Below are positions 56,372 through 64,000 of a stretch of 64,000 nucleotides of DNA, one piece after another; position 1 is the stretch's first letter; every line of letters begins with the position of its first letter. Source of the DNA: Clostridium caldaquaticum. GTDB taxonomy: Bacteria; Bacillota; Clostridia; Clostridiales; Clostridiaceae. The notes below the pieces were generated by a model, which ran no database searches, had not been told where the DNA came from, and saw only the letters and a program-made list of their open reading frames with translations. The translations under genes were made by a program, and so were the position numbers. The DNA lies in the NCBI RefSeq assembly GCF_023806125.1, contig NZ_JAMSKT010000004.1, positions 111,631-175,630 on the forward strand, written 5' to 3'.

Positions 56372-56710
56372 TTATAAATTAAATACTATTATGCCGAATA
56401 CAATAATAATATTCCCAATCAATTTCCTTTTAGTTATCTTTTCACCTAACATTATCCTACTAAATATCAGAACAAATAAATAACTTAATGCCATATATAC
56501 TTGAATATCTTTTAATCCTATAGTTTTTAAAGAAATAGTATTTAAAAGCATTGTAATAAAAAATAATCCATAAGAGAATATTACTCTAAAATTTATATAC
56601 TCTCTCAAGAAACTTGTATACTTTTTGTTAGCACTTTTTTTTAACAATATTTGTGAAAAGGCTGTTAGTATTACTGCTAACATAATATAAAGTTGACCAA
56701 TACTAATCAT
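56372..56710 (-). CDS. Small EamA/DMT-type membrane protein (flippase-like subunit B)
   Basis: 112 residues, four predicted membrane helices (half an EamA transporter). It overlaps the next gene upstream by 8 nt and forms a pair with it, as ArnE/ArnF do for flipping lipid-linked 4-amino-arabinose. LSYLFVLIFSRIMLGEKITKR near the C-terminus matches the family pattern. Last gene of the glycan operon. The substrate is inferred from context: probably an undecaprenyl-phosphate-linked sugar. Confidence 0.8.
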   Translation of the reverse strand: MISIGQLYIMLAVILTAFSQILLKKSANKKYTSFLREYINFRVIFSYGLFFITMLLNTISLKTIGLKDIQVYMALSYLFVLIFSRIMLGEKITKRKLIGNIIIVFGIIVFNL

Positions 56711-57056
56711 CTTTTGTAACCACCCAAATCCCTAATAGTATAATTATAGACCCAATGATATTTTTAAAACTTATTCTCTCTTCAAATAAAATATATGCCC
56801 AAAACATATTGTATATAACAACCAACGCTCTAGTAGAATAAGCTATAGACAAATCCATTCCTTTAATAACCATCTGCCAAAATATAGCGTAAACACCTAT
56901 ACAGAATAATTGCAACCCATAAATCAACAAAAACTGCCATGTTAAAACATCGTATTTAGATGCATATTTTGCTACAATACTTATTACAGGATAATATAAT
57001 ACTAACAAATGCAATAATAAGTATCTTTTTTTATTATACATTGAATTTTGTTTCAT
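56703..57056 (-). CDS. Small EamA/DMT-type membrane protein (flippase-like subunit A)
   Basis: 117 residues with four membrane helices; STRALVVIYNMFWAYILFEE and the C-terminal GSIIILLGIWVV are typical of the drug/metabolite transporter fold. Probably a heterodimer with the product of the overlapping downstream gene. It follows the epimerase gene by 8 nt. It may move the lipid-linked sugar made by the GT2 enzyme to the outer face. Confidence 0.8.
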   Translation of the reverse strand: MKQNSMYNKKRYLLLHLLVLYYPVISIVAKYASKYDVLTWQFLLIYGLQLFCIGVYAIFWQMVIKGMDLSIAYSTRALVVIYNMFWAYILFEERISFKNIIGSIIILLGIWVVTKDD

Positions 57057-57064
57057 AAAAACCT

Positions 57065-57958
57065 CTATTTGTTTTCCATAATTTTTTTAATATCTTTTAA
57101 TGCCTCTTCAAATGTAAATCTCGGCTTCCACTCTAAAACATCTTTTGCCTTTGTAATATCCATCTTATAAATATTTATGTCTTCTGGCATATTTATTTCT
57201 TGTTCTAAATTACCTTCATTATCAAAAATTCTATTTATTATTAATCCTAATTCTGAATTTTTAATAGTTTCTTCAATTCCAATATTAAATATGCCCTTAA
57301 TATTTTTATGTTCTAAAGCAGCTAGTATTGCATATGCTACATCTTTAACATATATATACTGTCTTTCTCCTTTACCTTTACCGAAAAGCTTAAGAGTTTC
57401 TTTCTTAAATGCTCTGTTAATAAATGTATTTAATAGATATCCTGATTTCTCTCCTACTCCTAATACTTGAGCTAATCTAAGAGATTTAATATTCATTCCA
57501 TACTTTTCACTATAAAATTCAGCCAACATATCAACTGCAAGTTTAGATTCCCCATAAAGGTTTAGTGGAATATTAAGTTTTTCTTCTTTCCAAGGTATGT
57601 CCTTATTAGAATAAACAGATCTTGATGATATTAATACTAAATTGTTAATAGATGTCAATCTACAAGCTTCAATAACATCACTGGCTAATTTTATATTTTT
57701 TATATATTCATTAATTCCAAAATCACCTGTAGGTCTAATTGCAGCTAAATGGACAACGCCCTCAAATTCAGGTAATATTTTAACTAAATCATCAATTTGA
57801 CAAGAAGATTTAATATATTTAAAATAATTATTATCAAAGTAAATATGATCTCCTAACTCTTGAATATCTAATCCTACTACATCATAACCTTCTTCACTTG
57901 CAATTTTTAGTACCCATTTTCCTACAAAACCTGCTGCTCCAGTTACAAGAACTTTCAT
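57065..57958 (-). CDS. NAD-dependent sugar epimerase/dehydratase
   Basis: Extended short-chain dehydrogenase of 297 residues. N-terminal TGAAGFVGKWV (NAD-binding GxxGxxG), catalytic Ser in LISSRSVYS and YGESK (YxxxK). It acts on a nucleotide sugar, either as 4-epimerase, 4-reductase or decarboxylase; the sequence does not decide. It follows the ATP-grasp gene by 3 nt, so the two may act in sequence on one activated sugar. Confidence 0.88.
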   Translation of the reverse strand: MKVLVTGAAGFVGKWVLKIASEEGYDVVGLDIQELGDHIYFDNNYFKYIKSSCQIDDLVKILPEFEGVVHLAAIRPTGDFGINEYIKNIKLASDVIEACRLTSINNLVLISSRSVYSNKDIPWKEEKLNIPLNLYGESKLAVDMLAEFYSEKYGMNIKSLRLAQVLGVGEKSGYLLNTFINRAFKKETLKLFGKGKGERQYIYVKDVAYAILAALEHKNIKGIFNIGIEETIKNSELGLIINRIFDNEGNLEQEINMPEDINIYKMDITKAKDVLEWKPRFTFEEALKDIKKIMENK

Positions 57959-57961
57959 AAT

Positions 57962-59089
57962 TTATCTACCTTCCCATTCTTTTATCATATATCCACATTT
58001 CTCCATATATCCATTCATTGATTTTACAATATCACCATTCTCATAATACCATTTTAAATAAGAAGAATTGCCTACATCATATTTCTCTTTATTAAATGCT
58101 AGTCCTGGTTTTTCGCATAAGAATTCTAGCACAAATTTCTTATCTTTATACAAAGGTTTTATCCCCTTAGAATCTACAAAGTTTAAATTTCCTTGAATAT
58201 GCTTTATTGTCCAATCTAATAAGTTATTACCTGTATACTTTTTTATTAATCTCCACATATGGCATCCATCTAGTCTTGGAGTAACTTCTATAAGTTTAGG
58301 CTCAATACCATTTTTCATTTTAATTTGAAAATATGCAGGACCATTTTTAATTTCTAGTTTTTCCAGCACTCTTTTAACTAAATCTTCTATGCTATTTTTT
58401 ATTTCTTTACTCTCTATACTTGTAGGAATCAAATGTTTATGTATTATTCCTCCTGGTAAATCACTAAATACTATTCTATCTGATATTAATGAGAAAACAA
58501 CCTCATTATTTATAGAATAAGAGTTCACTGATATTTCGGGGCCTTCAATGTATTCTTCTACGATCAATCTCTTTACTCGTGAATGTTTCATTGAAGACTC
58601 GAATTTTTCTTTAAACTCATCAAGACTGTTTATTCTTGTTACTCCCCTTTGCCCCTGAGAATCAACTGGTTTCATAATTAAAGGAAACTCTAGATGTATT
58701 TCATCGTTAATATTTGTTATTTCCTGAAATTTTATGTTTCCTTCAAAATCTAATTTTAAATATTTTCTTAATTCATTTTTTGTATTACATAATAATGCAG
58801 TTTTAGAGCTTACAAAATGAGGTAATCCTAATCGTTCACTTACTATACATGCAGTAGGCATAGCAACATCGGAACCTGCAGAATAAACATAATCTATGTT
58901 ATTGTCTTTTACATATTTCTCTACACCATCTATATCTATTATATTTATTAGTTCAAACTTATCTACCAGCTTTTCACCTGAACCTCCAGTAGTATAGCTG
59001 CAGGCGTGTACCTCAAAACCAGCCTCTTTACAATATTCTATGATATCAACTTGTGCATTTCCTGTCCCTAAAATTAGTATTTTTTTCAT
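57962..59089 (-). CDS. ATP-grasp ligase
   Basis: 375-residue ATP-grasp enzyme of the carbamoyl-phosphate-synthase-like group. A Rossmann-like N-terminus (KKILILGTGNAQVDIIEYC) is followed by the ATP-binding LIMKPVDSQGQRGV, LIVEEYIEGPEISV, and metal-binding LIEVTPRLDG. Such enzymes join a carboxylate to an amine, thiol or imidazole. Here, beside an aminotransferase that makes an amino sugar, it may acylate that amine or make an amino-acid-like substituent. No usual Arn or Fuc4NAc pathway contains it. AGGAGG precedes the ATG. Confidence 0.85.
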   Translation of the reverse strand: MKKILILGTGNAQVDIIEYCKEAGFEVHACSYTTGGSGEKLVDKFELINIIDIDGVEKYVKDNNIDYVYSAGSDVAMPTACIVSERLGLPHFVSSKTALLCNTKNELRKYLKLDFEGNIKFQEITNINDEIHLEFPLIMKPVDSQGQRGVTRINSLDEFKEKFESSMKHSRVKRLIVEEYIEGPEISVNSYSINNEVVFSLISDRIVFSDLPGGIIHKHLIPTSIESKEIKNSIEDLVKRVLEKLEIKNGPAYFQIKMKNGIEPKLIEVTPRLDGCHMWRLIKKYTGNNLLDWTIKHIQGNLNFVDSKGIKPLYKDKKFVLEFLCEKPGLAFNKEKYDVGNSSYLKWYYENGDIVKSMNGYMEKCGYMIKEWEGR

Positions 59090-59104
59090 ATTGTTCCTCC
59101 TGTA

Positions 59105-60064
59105 TTATTTTAAATTTTTATCTCCATCTATCTCTTCTTTAATTATATAGTTTGGTAAACCAGTTAACTCATTAATAATTCTTCCAATGTATTTACCTAA
59201 TATTCCTATACTAAATAAAATCGAACCTGAGAAAAATGTAGTACTTAATATCAGAGTAGTGAATCCTGGTACTTTTGCCCTTCCTAATAAATATAAAATC
59301 AAATAAATTACACCAACAACTGCTGAAAAAAATGATGATAAAAATCCAAGCCAACTCATTATATCCAAAGGTAAAGTAGAAACATTAATAATTGACATTA
59401 TAGTTTCACTAATAAGTTTTGATAACTTATACCCGCTTTTACCATAAATCCGTTCTTGATGTTCAACTATTACATTACCCACCTTATTAGTTATTTTTAA
59501 AATTAACGGTCCTACTTGTGGTTTTGTGGTTTTATACATTACAAGTGCTTTTGCAATATCTCTTTTCATTATTCTAAAACTAGATATTTTTATTCCTTTT
59601 GGTCTTTTATATATTTTTTCATTCAACTTATTAAAAGCTTTTGAACCTATTTTTCTTATAAAACTATCCTTACGTTCACCATATATTCCAAAAACACAAT
59701 CATATTTATTGTCTTTTTCAATGGCATTTATCAGTTTAATTAACTCTTCAGGTTTATGCTGAAAGTCATCATCCATTGTAACAACATATTTCCCCATTGC
59801 TCTATCTAATCCTGCAATAGTTGCTCTATATTGTCCAGTATTTCGCATTAAATTAATGCCTTTTACATTTTTATTAACTTTGCAAGTTTCTACAATTTTA
59901 TCCCATGTTGTTAAATCAGGACTACAATCATTTACCAAGATAATTTCAAACTTTTTATTAGTTATTTTTAGAACATCTGTTATCTTAGATGTTAATTCTT
60001 GTATCCAATCACCACTGTTATACATTGGAATAACAATTGAGTAATACATTTCCTCTTCACTCAC
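59105..60064 (-). CDS. Membrane-bound GT2 glycosyltransferase (ArnC/DPM1-like)
   Basis: 319 residues: cytosolic GT2 domain (about 1-220) with VIPMYNSGDWI, LVNDCSPD and DXD-type MDDDFQHKPEE, then two C-terminal membrane helices (about 235-260 and 268-295). Such proteins load a sugar onto undecaprenyl or dolichyl phosphate. Starts at GTG 60064, with GGAGG 7 nt upstream, which decides this start over the later ATG. It stands between the GT-C and ATP-grasp genes. Confidence 0.92.
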   Translation of the reverse strand: MSEEEMYYSIVIPMYNSGDWIQELTSKITDVLKITNKKFEIILVNDCSPDLTTWDKIVETCKVNKNVKGINLMRNTGQYRATIAGLDRAMGKYVVTMDDDFQHKPEELIKLINAIEKDNKYDCVFGIYGERKDSFIRKIGSKAFNKLNEKIYKRPKGIKISSFRIMKRDIAKALVMYKTTKPQVGPLILKITNKVGNVIVEHQERIYGKSGYKLSKLISETIMSIINVSTLPLDIMSWLGFLSSFFSAVVGVIYLILYLLGRAKVPGFTTLILSTTFFSGSILFSIGILGKYIGRIINELTGLPNYIIKEEIDGDKNLK

Positions 60065-60131
60065 AATAATGCCTCCATTTAAACTTAGTTATTAACAATA
60101 AGTATAATTCTTTATATTTTCAAATTTTATA

Positions 60132-61958
60132 TTATTGTTTAGTTATATATATAATAAAATAATCATTTTCATATAAGGTTTCATAATTATGTCTTTTTAA
60201 AAACTCTTGTAAGTTTCTTCCTTTAACATTCTGATCTTGATCTTTCATTTCTTTAATTAAAGTTAAATAATTCTCTTCATTAAACCCATTGTAAGTATTA
60301 GTTTTTGCTTTTAAAACTATTGGTAACTTTTTATCAATATCAGGTTTATTCTTTAAATCTCTAATAAAATCAGCTGTAGTATAAGAGTCTATATTTGCCC
60401 ATGGTTTATCTAAATATGACACCATATCAGTTAAATAATAAAATAAAACTGCATTTCCATATACCATAAGCGTATTATTCTGTTTGTATGGTTCTAAGGC
60501 ATTTAAAACTCCATTAACTGCATCAGCTTCTCTTTTAGTTGTAGTTAATCCTTTTAACTTTTCACTATTTATTTTATATTTTAAGTTGTATCTTCTGTAA
60601 TCATCAAAGTTATTAATTTTATAGGAAAAGTTACACAAAACTATTATAAACAATATAGAAGAAAAAATTAGTATAGTTTTTATAGAGTCGTTCATAGCAA
60701 TAGTATTATAAATATTATTATTTAAATGAAATTTTATATCGAGATAACCATCTTTTATAAAATTCGCAATTATATATACTAATACCGGGTAATTAATCCA
60801 CATTCCCATAATAGAGTGTTTTATTCCAACATTAGAACCAATAGGCATTAGTATTGAGAATACTATCCCTAAAAATATAATTAATGATAATTCTCTGCCC
60901 TTTCTATCTTTTAATAAATACAGCATAAATATAAAATTAACAATATACTGTATTCCTAATGAAAAAGAAATAAATGGATGTATATAAGCTACTTCCTCAT
61001 TTAACTTGTAAGAAATATAGTAACCATAAACAGATATAATTGACAAGAACATAAATATAATCCATTTTAATATTTGCGTTCCTCTTTCCTTATTTTCACT
61101 TTTTAAATAGTTTAGATTGAAAATTAATACAATTGTCCAAAGTAATGTTAATCCACCTGAAACTACAGCTTTCATATTACCTTGAACAAATTTTTTTATA
61201 AGTGTCTTAATGTTATAACCTCCAGAACTGCTAGCCATACCACTTAATCGAAATATAGAATTATATAAATTATTTAATTGGCCACTTATAATTATTAATA
61301 AGATCAATAAAATAATTGAAACTAGAGCTCCTAACAAAAAAACACTTAAGGTTTTAAAAATAAATTTATTGTCTTTTTTTTCTATACAATACCAATATAG
61401 TATACCTCCAAATGCAAAACACATGGCTGTTATATTCGGCAATCTTACAAAAATTGAACTTCCAAATATAATACCACTTATAAAAAGTTTTTTATACGAT
61501 TCATCTTTTAATCCATAAAATAAAAAATATATTATAAAAGCATAAAATAACATAGTAAGCTGATGATAATTCATTATATTGAAGTATGTATTGCTAACAA
61601 GAATAGAAAAAAATAAACCTATTAATGTATTGGTTTTTCCTAAATAACTTTTTAGCATTTTATATAATAAAAATACTAAAATCATTTCTATTATAACTTC
61701 AAAAAAATTAAGCCCCCAAATACCTAAAAAACCAAAAACTTTTAACCATGCCCACCCGAGCAAATTAGTTAAATATATAGAATAACTAACCTTTTCTGAA
61801 TAGGAGATTAGATTAGAAAAATTAAAAACATGGTATCCTGTATCCGCTAGATCAATTCCTTTAAATGAGTTATAGAAAGGCCAAAAAAAAATTGCAAAAA
61901 CTAATAAAATATTCAAATAATTATTTTTATCTTTTTTTATATAATTAAAAAATTTCAA
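60132..61958 (-). CDS. GT-C type membrane glycosyltransferase (ArnT/PMT-like)
   Basis: 608 residues with about eleven or twelve membrane helices and a C-terminal extracytoplasmic region (about 460-608). Near the end of the first helix is LADTGYH, the acidic motif typical of GT-C enzymes, which take sugars from lipid carriers. Together with the GT2 and EamA pair it forms a three-part lipid-linked glycosylation set. Start is TTG 61958 (MKFFNYI), with GGAGAG shortly before it. Acceptor (teichoic acid, S-layer protein or other glycan) unknown. Confidence 0.82.
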   Translation of the reverse strand: MKFFNYIKKDKNNYLNILLVFAIFFWPFYNSFKGIDLADTGYHVFNFSNLISYSEKVSYSIYLTNLLGWAWLKVFGFLGIWGLNFFEVIIEMILVFLLYKMLKSYLGKTNTLIGLFFSILVSNTYFNIMNYHQLTMLFYAFIIYFLFYGLKDESYKKLFISGIIFGSSIFVRLPNITAMCFAFGGILYWYCIEKKDNKFIFKTLSVFLLGALVSIILLILLIIISGQLNNLYNSIFRLSGMASSSGGYNIKTLIKKFVQGNMKAVVSGGLTLLWTIVLIFNLNYLKSENKERGTQILKWIIFMFLSIISVYGYYISYKLNEEVAYIHPFISFSLGIQYIVNFIFMLYLLKDRKGRELSLIIFLGIVFSILMPIGSNVGIKHSIMGMWINYPVLVYIIANFIKDGYLDIKFHLNNNIYNTIAMNDSIKTILIFSSILFIIVLCNFSYKINNFDDYRRYNLKYKINSEKLKGLTTTKREADAVNGVLNALEPYKQNNTLMVYGNAVLFYYLTDMVSYLDKPWANIDSYTTADFIRDLKNKPDIDKKLPIVLKAKTNTYNGFNEENYLTLIKEMKDQDQNVKGRNLQEFLKRHNYETLYENDYFIIYITKQ

Positions 61959-61990
61959 TAAACTCTCTCCTTTATTATAATAAAAGTATT

Positions 61991-62063
61991 TAGCACATAT
62001 ATATCGTTAAATCACTATAGTATTATCTTTCTACTTTGATTTAAATTTACCATATATGTGCTA
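61991..62063. repeat. Inverted repeat between the aminotransferase and GT-C genes
   Basis: 12-bp arms TAGCACATATAT (61991-62002) and its complement (62052-62063) enclose 49 nt of AT-rich DNA. The U-tract is weak (AAUACUUUUAUU on the minus strand). It may attenuate expression of the genes downstream of the aminotransferase. Confidence 0.5.
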
Positions 62064-62073
62064 TAAAATATTT

Positions 62074-63237
62074 TTATTTAGTAATAGCTACAAGATTAGT
62101 AACATTTTGTGATATATAAAACTCTTTCAGTTTATCTATTATAAACTGAACATTATCTTGAGAAAGACCATAATAAAGCGGCAATCTCAATAATCTTTCA
62201 CTTTCTTTTGTAGTATATCTATCTTCACCAACAAATTTTCCTACTTTCTCTCCAAATGGAGCACTATGAAGTGGTATATAGTGAAATACAGCATTAATGC
62301 CGTTTTCCTTTAAGTAAGCAATTAATTCAGTTCTTTCTTGCAAATCTTTTGTCTTTATGTAAAACATATGAGCATTGTGTTTGCATTCATCAGGAACATA
62401 TGGAAGCTCAATAAAACCTTTATCCCTTAATATTTGTAAACCTTCATAATATTTATTCCAACAATTTAACCTGTCATCATTAATTTTATCAGCCAACTCT
62501 AATTGAGCCCACAAATAAGCAGCATTCATATCACTTGGAAGATATGATGATCCAAAATCTACCCAAGTATATTTGTCTACTTGACCTCTGAAAAATCTAC
62601 TTCTATTTGTTCCTTTCTCTCTTATTATTTCAGCTCTTTCTACATATTTTTCATCTTTAATTAAAAGTGCTCCACCTTCTCCCATACTGTAATTTTTGGT
62701 TTCATGGAAACTGTAACATCCAAATTCCCCCAGCGTACCTAAAGCTTTTCCTTTATATTCAGACATAACACCTTGTGCAGCATCTTCTACTACGATCAGA
62801 TTGTATTTTTTTGCTATTTCATTTATTTTATCCATTTCACATGCTACACCTGCATAATGAACTGGAACTATTACTTTTGTCTTATCTGTTATAGCTGCTT
62901 CAATTAAATTTTCATCTATATTCATAGTATCTGGTCTAATATCAACAAAAATAATTTTTGCACCTCTTCCAACAAAAGCATCAGCAGTTGAGACAAATGT
63001 ATATGAAGGCATTATTACTTCGTCACCTTCCTTAATATCTGATAATATTGCTGCCATTTCTAGTGCGTGAGTGCAGGAAGTCGTTAACAATGCTTTGTGT
63101 GCATTAAATTTATCTTCTAACCATTTATTACACTTTTTTGTAAAAATGCCATCTCCACAAATCTTATTATTTTTAATTGTCTCCTCAATATATTCTAATT
63201 CTTTTCCTGTAAAAGGTGGAATATTGAATTTTATCAT
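62074..63237 (-). CDS. rffA: dTDP-4-amino-4,6-dideoxygalactose transaminase
   Basis: PLP aminotransferase of the DegT/DnrJ/EryC1/StrS family, 387 residues. It converts dTDP-4-keto-6-deoxyglucose to dTDP-Fuc4N with glutamate. It follows E. coli RffA/WecE closely in recalled sequence: GDEVIMPSYTFVSTADAFV, VPVHYAGVACEMD, SFHETKNYSMGEGGAL (PLP Lys in ETKN), REKGTNRSRFFRGQVDKYTW and DRYTTKESERLLRLPL. The dTDP-sugar precursor genes (rmlA, rmlB) are not in the window. AGGAG lies 12 nt before the ATG. Confidence 0.92.
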   Translation of the reverse strand: MIKFNIPPFTGKELEYIEETIKNNKICGDGIFTKKCNKWLEDKFNAHKALLTTSCTHALEMAAILSDIKEGDEVIMPSYTFVSTADAFVGRGAKIIFVDIRPDTMNIDENLIEAAITDKTKVIVPVHYAGVACEMDKINEIAKKYNLIVVEDAAQGVMSEYKGKALGTLGEFGCYSFHETKNYSMGEGGALLIKDEKYVERAEIIREKGTNRSRFFRGQVDKYTWVDFGSSYLPSDMNAAYLWAQLELADKINDDRLNCWNKYYEGLQILRDKGFIELPYVPDECKHNAHMFYIKTKDLQERTELIAYLKENGINAVFHYIPLHSAPFGEKVGKFVGEDRYTTKESERLLRLPLYYGLSQDNVQFIIDKLKEFYISQNVTNLVAITK

Positions 63238-63263
63238 TTTAATCTGAATCTCCTTTTTTAAAT

Positions 63264-63911
63264 TTATAAAATATTTAAAAATATTATAAGTAATACGCCT
63301 ATAAAAAATAATAGTATAATCAATAATCCATTAAGATTTGGTTGAAATTCCATATTATTTATTGAATTTTTTATTATTTGAAGCTTATTACTCTTATAAT
63401 AAATATTTAGTACTAAATCTCTATAAATATTTTCACCATCTACTTTCAAGTCCCTATCCTTATAAATGTCATTATCACTACAAGCTAATTTAATCTCTTC
63501 TTCATTATTTTTTAAATAGGGACAAATTAATATATAATATTTCTTATTTTTAGATACCTCTTGATTTTCAAAGTCTATTTTTACCATAGAATTATGTGTA
63601 AAATTTTGACTATCTAATATTTTTTCACAAATTATTGTTTTATTTTCATCTAATAAATAAAATTTTATTTTACTTATATTGTTTTCTGTTACTGTAGAAA
63701 CTTTAAACGCTACAGAAAATAGATTATTTTCCTTAGAATTAAAACTTTGTTCTAATTCATTTAATTTCAATATATTATCTGTATCTTTTTGATTTTCAAT
63801 TATACTTTTTTCATTGTAATAATCCGGTAATCTTTTGTAAATCAAAAATAACATTCCTATTATTACTATTATAGATATGAAAATATTAATTAGGCTGCTT
63901 TTTCTACTCAT
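63264..63911 (-). CDS. Hypothetical membrane protein with extracellular middle domain
   Basis: About 215 residues with one membrane helix near the N-terminus (about 8-27) and one at the C-terminus (about 193-214). The polar domain between them (about 30-190) is rich in short beta-like stretches (NLFSVAFKVSTVTENNISKI) and probably lies outside the cell. Start at ATG 63911 (MSRKSSL), with AAAGGA 12 nt upstream; longer in-frame starts would include that site. Family not recognised. First gene of the visible glycan operon, 26 nt before rffA. Confidence 0.65.
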   Translation of the reverse strand: MSRKSSLINIFISIIVIIGMLFLIYKRLPDYYNEKSIIENQKDTDNILKLNELEQSFNSKENNLFSVAFKVSTVTENNISKIKFYLLDENKTIICEKILDSQNFTHNSMVKIDFENQEVSKNKKYYILICPYLKNNEEEIKLACSDNDIYKDRDLKVDGENIYRDLVLNIYYKSNKLQIIKNSINNMEFQPNLNGLLIILLFFIGVLLIIFLNIL

Positions 63912-63959
63912 ATTAACTATCATTCCTTTCGCTGTGCTCAAGGCACAAAAATTTATGAA

Positions 63960-63987
63960 AATGTATATTCTGTACAAACTCTGTCAA
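63960..63987 (-). promoter_or_regulatory. Possible promoter of the glycan operon
   Basis: TTGACA (63982-63987), 16-nt spacer, TACATT (63960-63965) on the minus strand, about 50 nt before the first gene. If real, the operon starts inside the window. Confidence 0.5.
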
Positions 63988-64000
63988 TAATATAGGCAAG

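Overview
The window is AT-rich, gene-dense chromosome of a low-GC Gram-positive anaerobe, most likely Clostridium in the strict sense (cluster I). The evidence is the gene order shared with Bacillus and Clostridium (rapZ-yvcK-whiA; uvrB-uvrA beside a minJ-like gene, ctpB and ftsX-ftsE; acpS-lipoprotein-alr-endoAI-endoA). A germination-type lipoprotein next to alr suggests a spore former. An FprA flavodiiron protein and a tRNA-Trp T-box leader also fit. No rRNA, tRNA, CRISPR, prophage or insertion sequence was seen. Most genes lie on the minus strand.

Layout. 1-3281: start of a trpE-trpG-trpD operon (trpD runs off the left edge), led by a T-box with one UGG specifier stem but two successive antiterminator/terminator modules. 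3345-10026: pfkA-pyk, with a CggR-like operator at the pfkA start, and dnaE. 10054-11714: a Dabb-domain protein, a split chromate-transporter-family pair and a 47-residue small protein. 11826-17986: a sugar-alcohol PTS operon (PRD activator, IIA, kinase, IICB, Zn-type dehydrogenase) that resembles the cryptic cmtAB-yggPC set of E. coli, with a cre-like site and paired operator-like repeats at its promoter.

17998-30407: ytoI-like regulator, whiA, yvcK/glmR, rapZ, murB, a PHP phosphatase, uvrC, a YdjM-like membrane protein, a class B PBP, a FtsW/RodA protein and a FHA protein. 30419-41968: uvrBA with a LexA box, then division and envelope genes (MinJ-like PDZ protein, CtpB-like protease, M23 hydrolase, FtsX, FtsE) and a YitT protein. 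41970-46592: acpS, NAD(P)HX repair enzyme, GerS-like lipoprotein, alr and the EndoAI/EndoA (MazEF-type) pair. 46593-49676: two poorly known genes separated by a 314-bp gap with DnaA-box-like motifs, then fprA.

49683-56270: two large divergent secreted proteases. One is a subtilase with about 215 extra residues inside its catalytic domain and three cell-wall-binding repeats; the other is a thermolysin-type M4 protease with three PPC and two FN3 domains. 56372-64000: a surface-glycan operon with an RffA/WecE-type aminotransferase, GT-C membrane protein, ArnC-like GT2, ATP-grasp enzyme, NAD-dependent sugar epimerase and a pair of small EamA transporters. In parts it parallels the Arn lipid-linked amino-sugar pathway, with an added ATP-grasp ligase. 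This operon and the modified subtilase are the least ordinary parts of the window.
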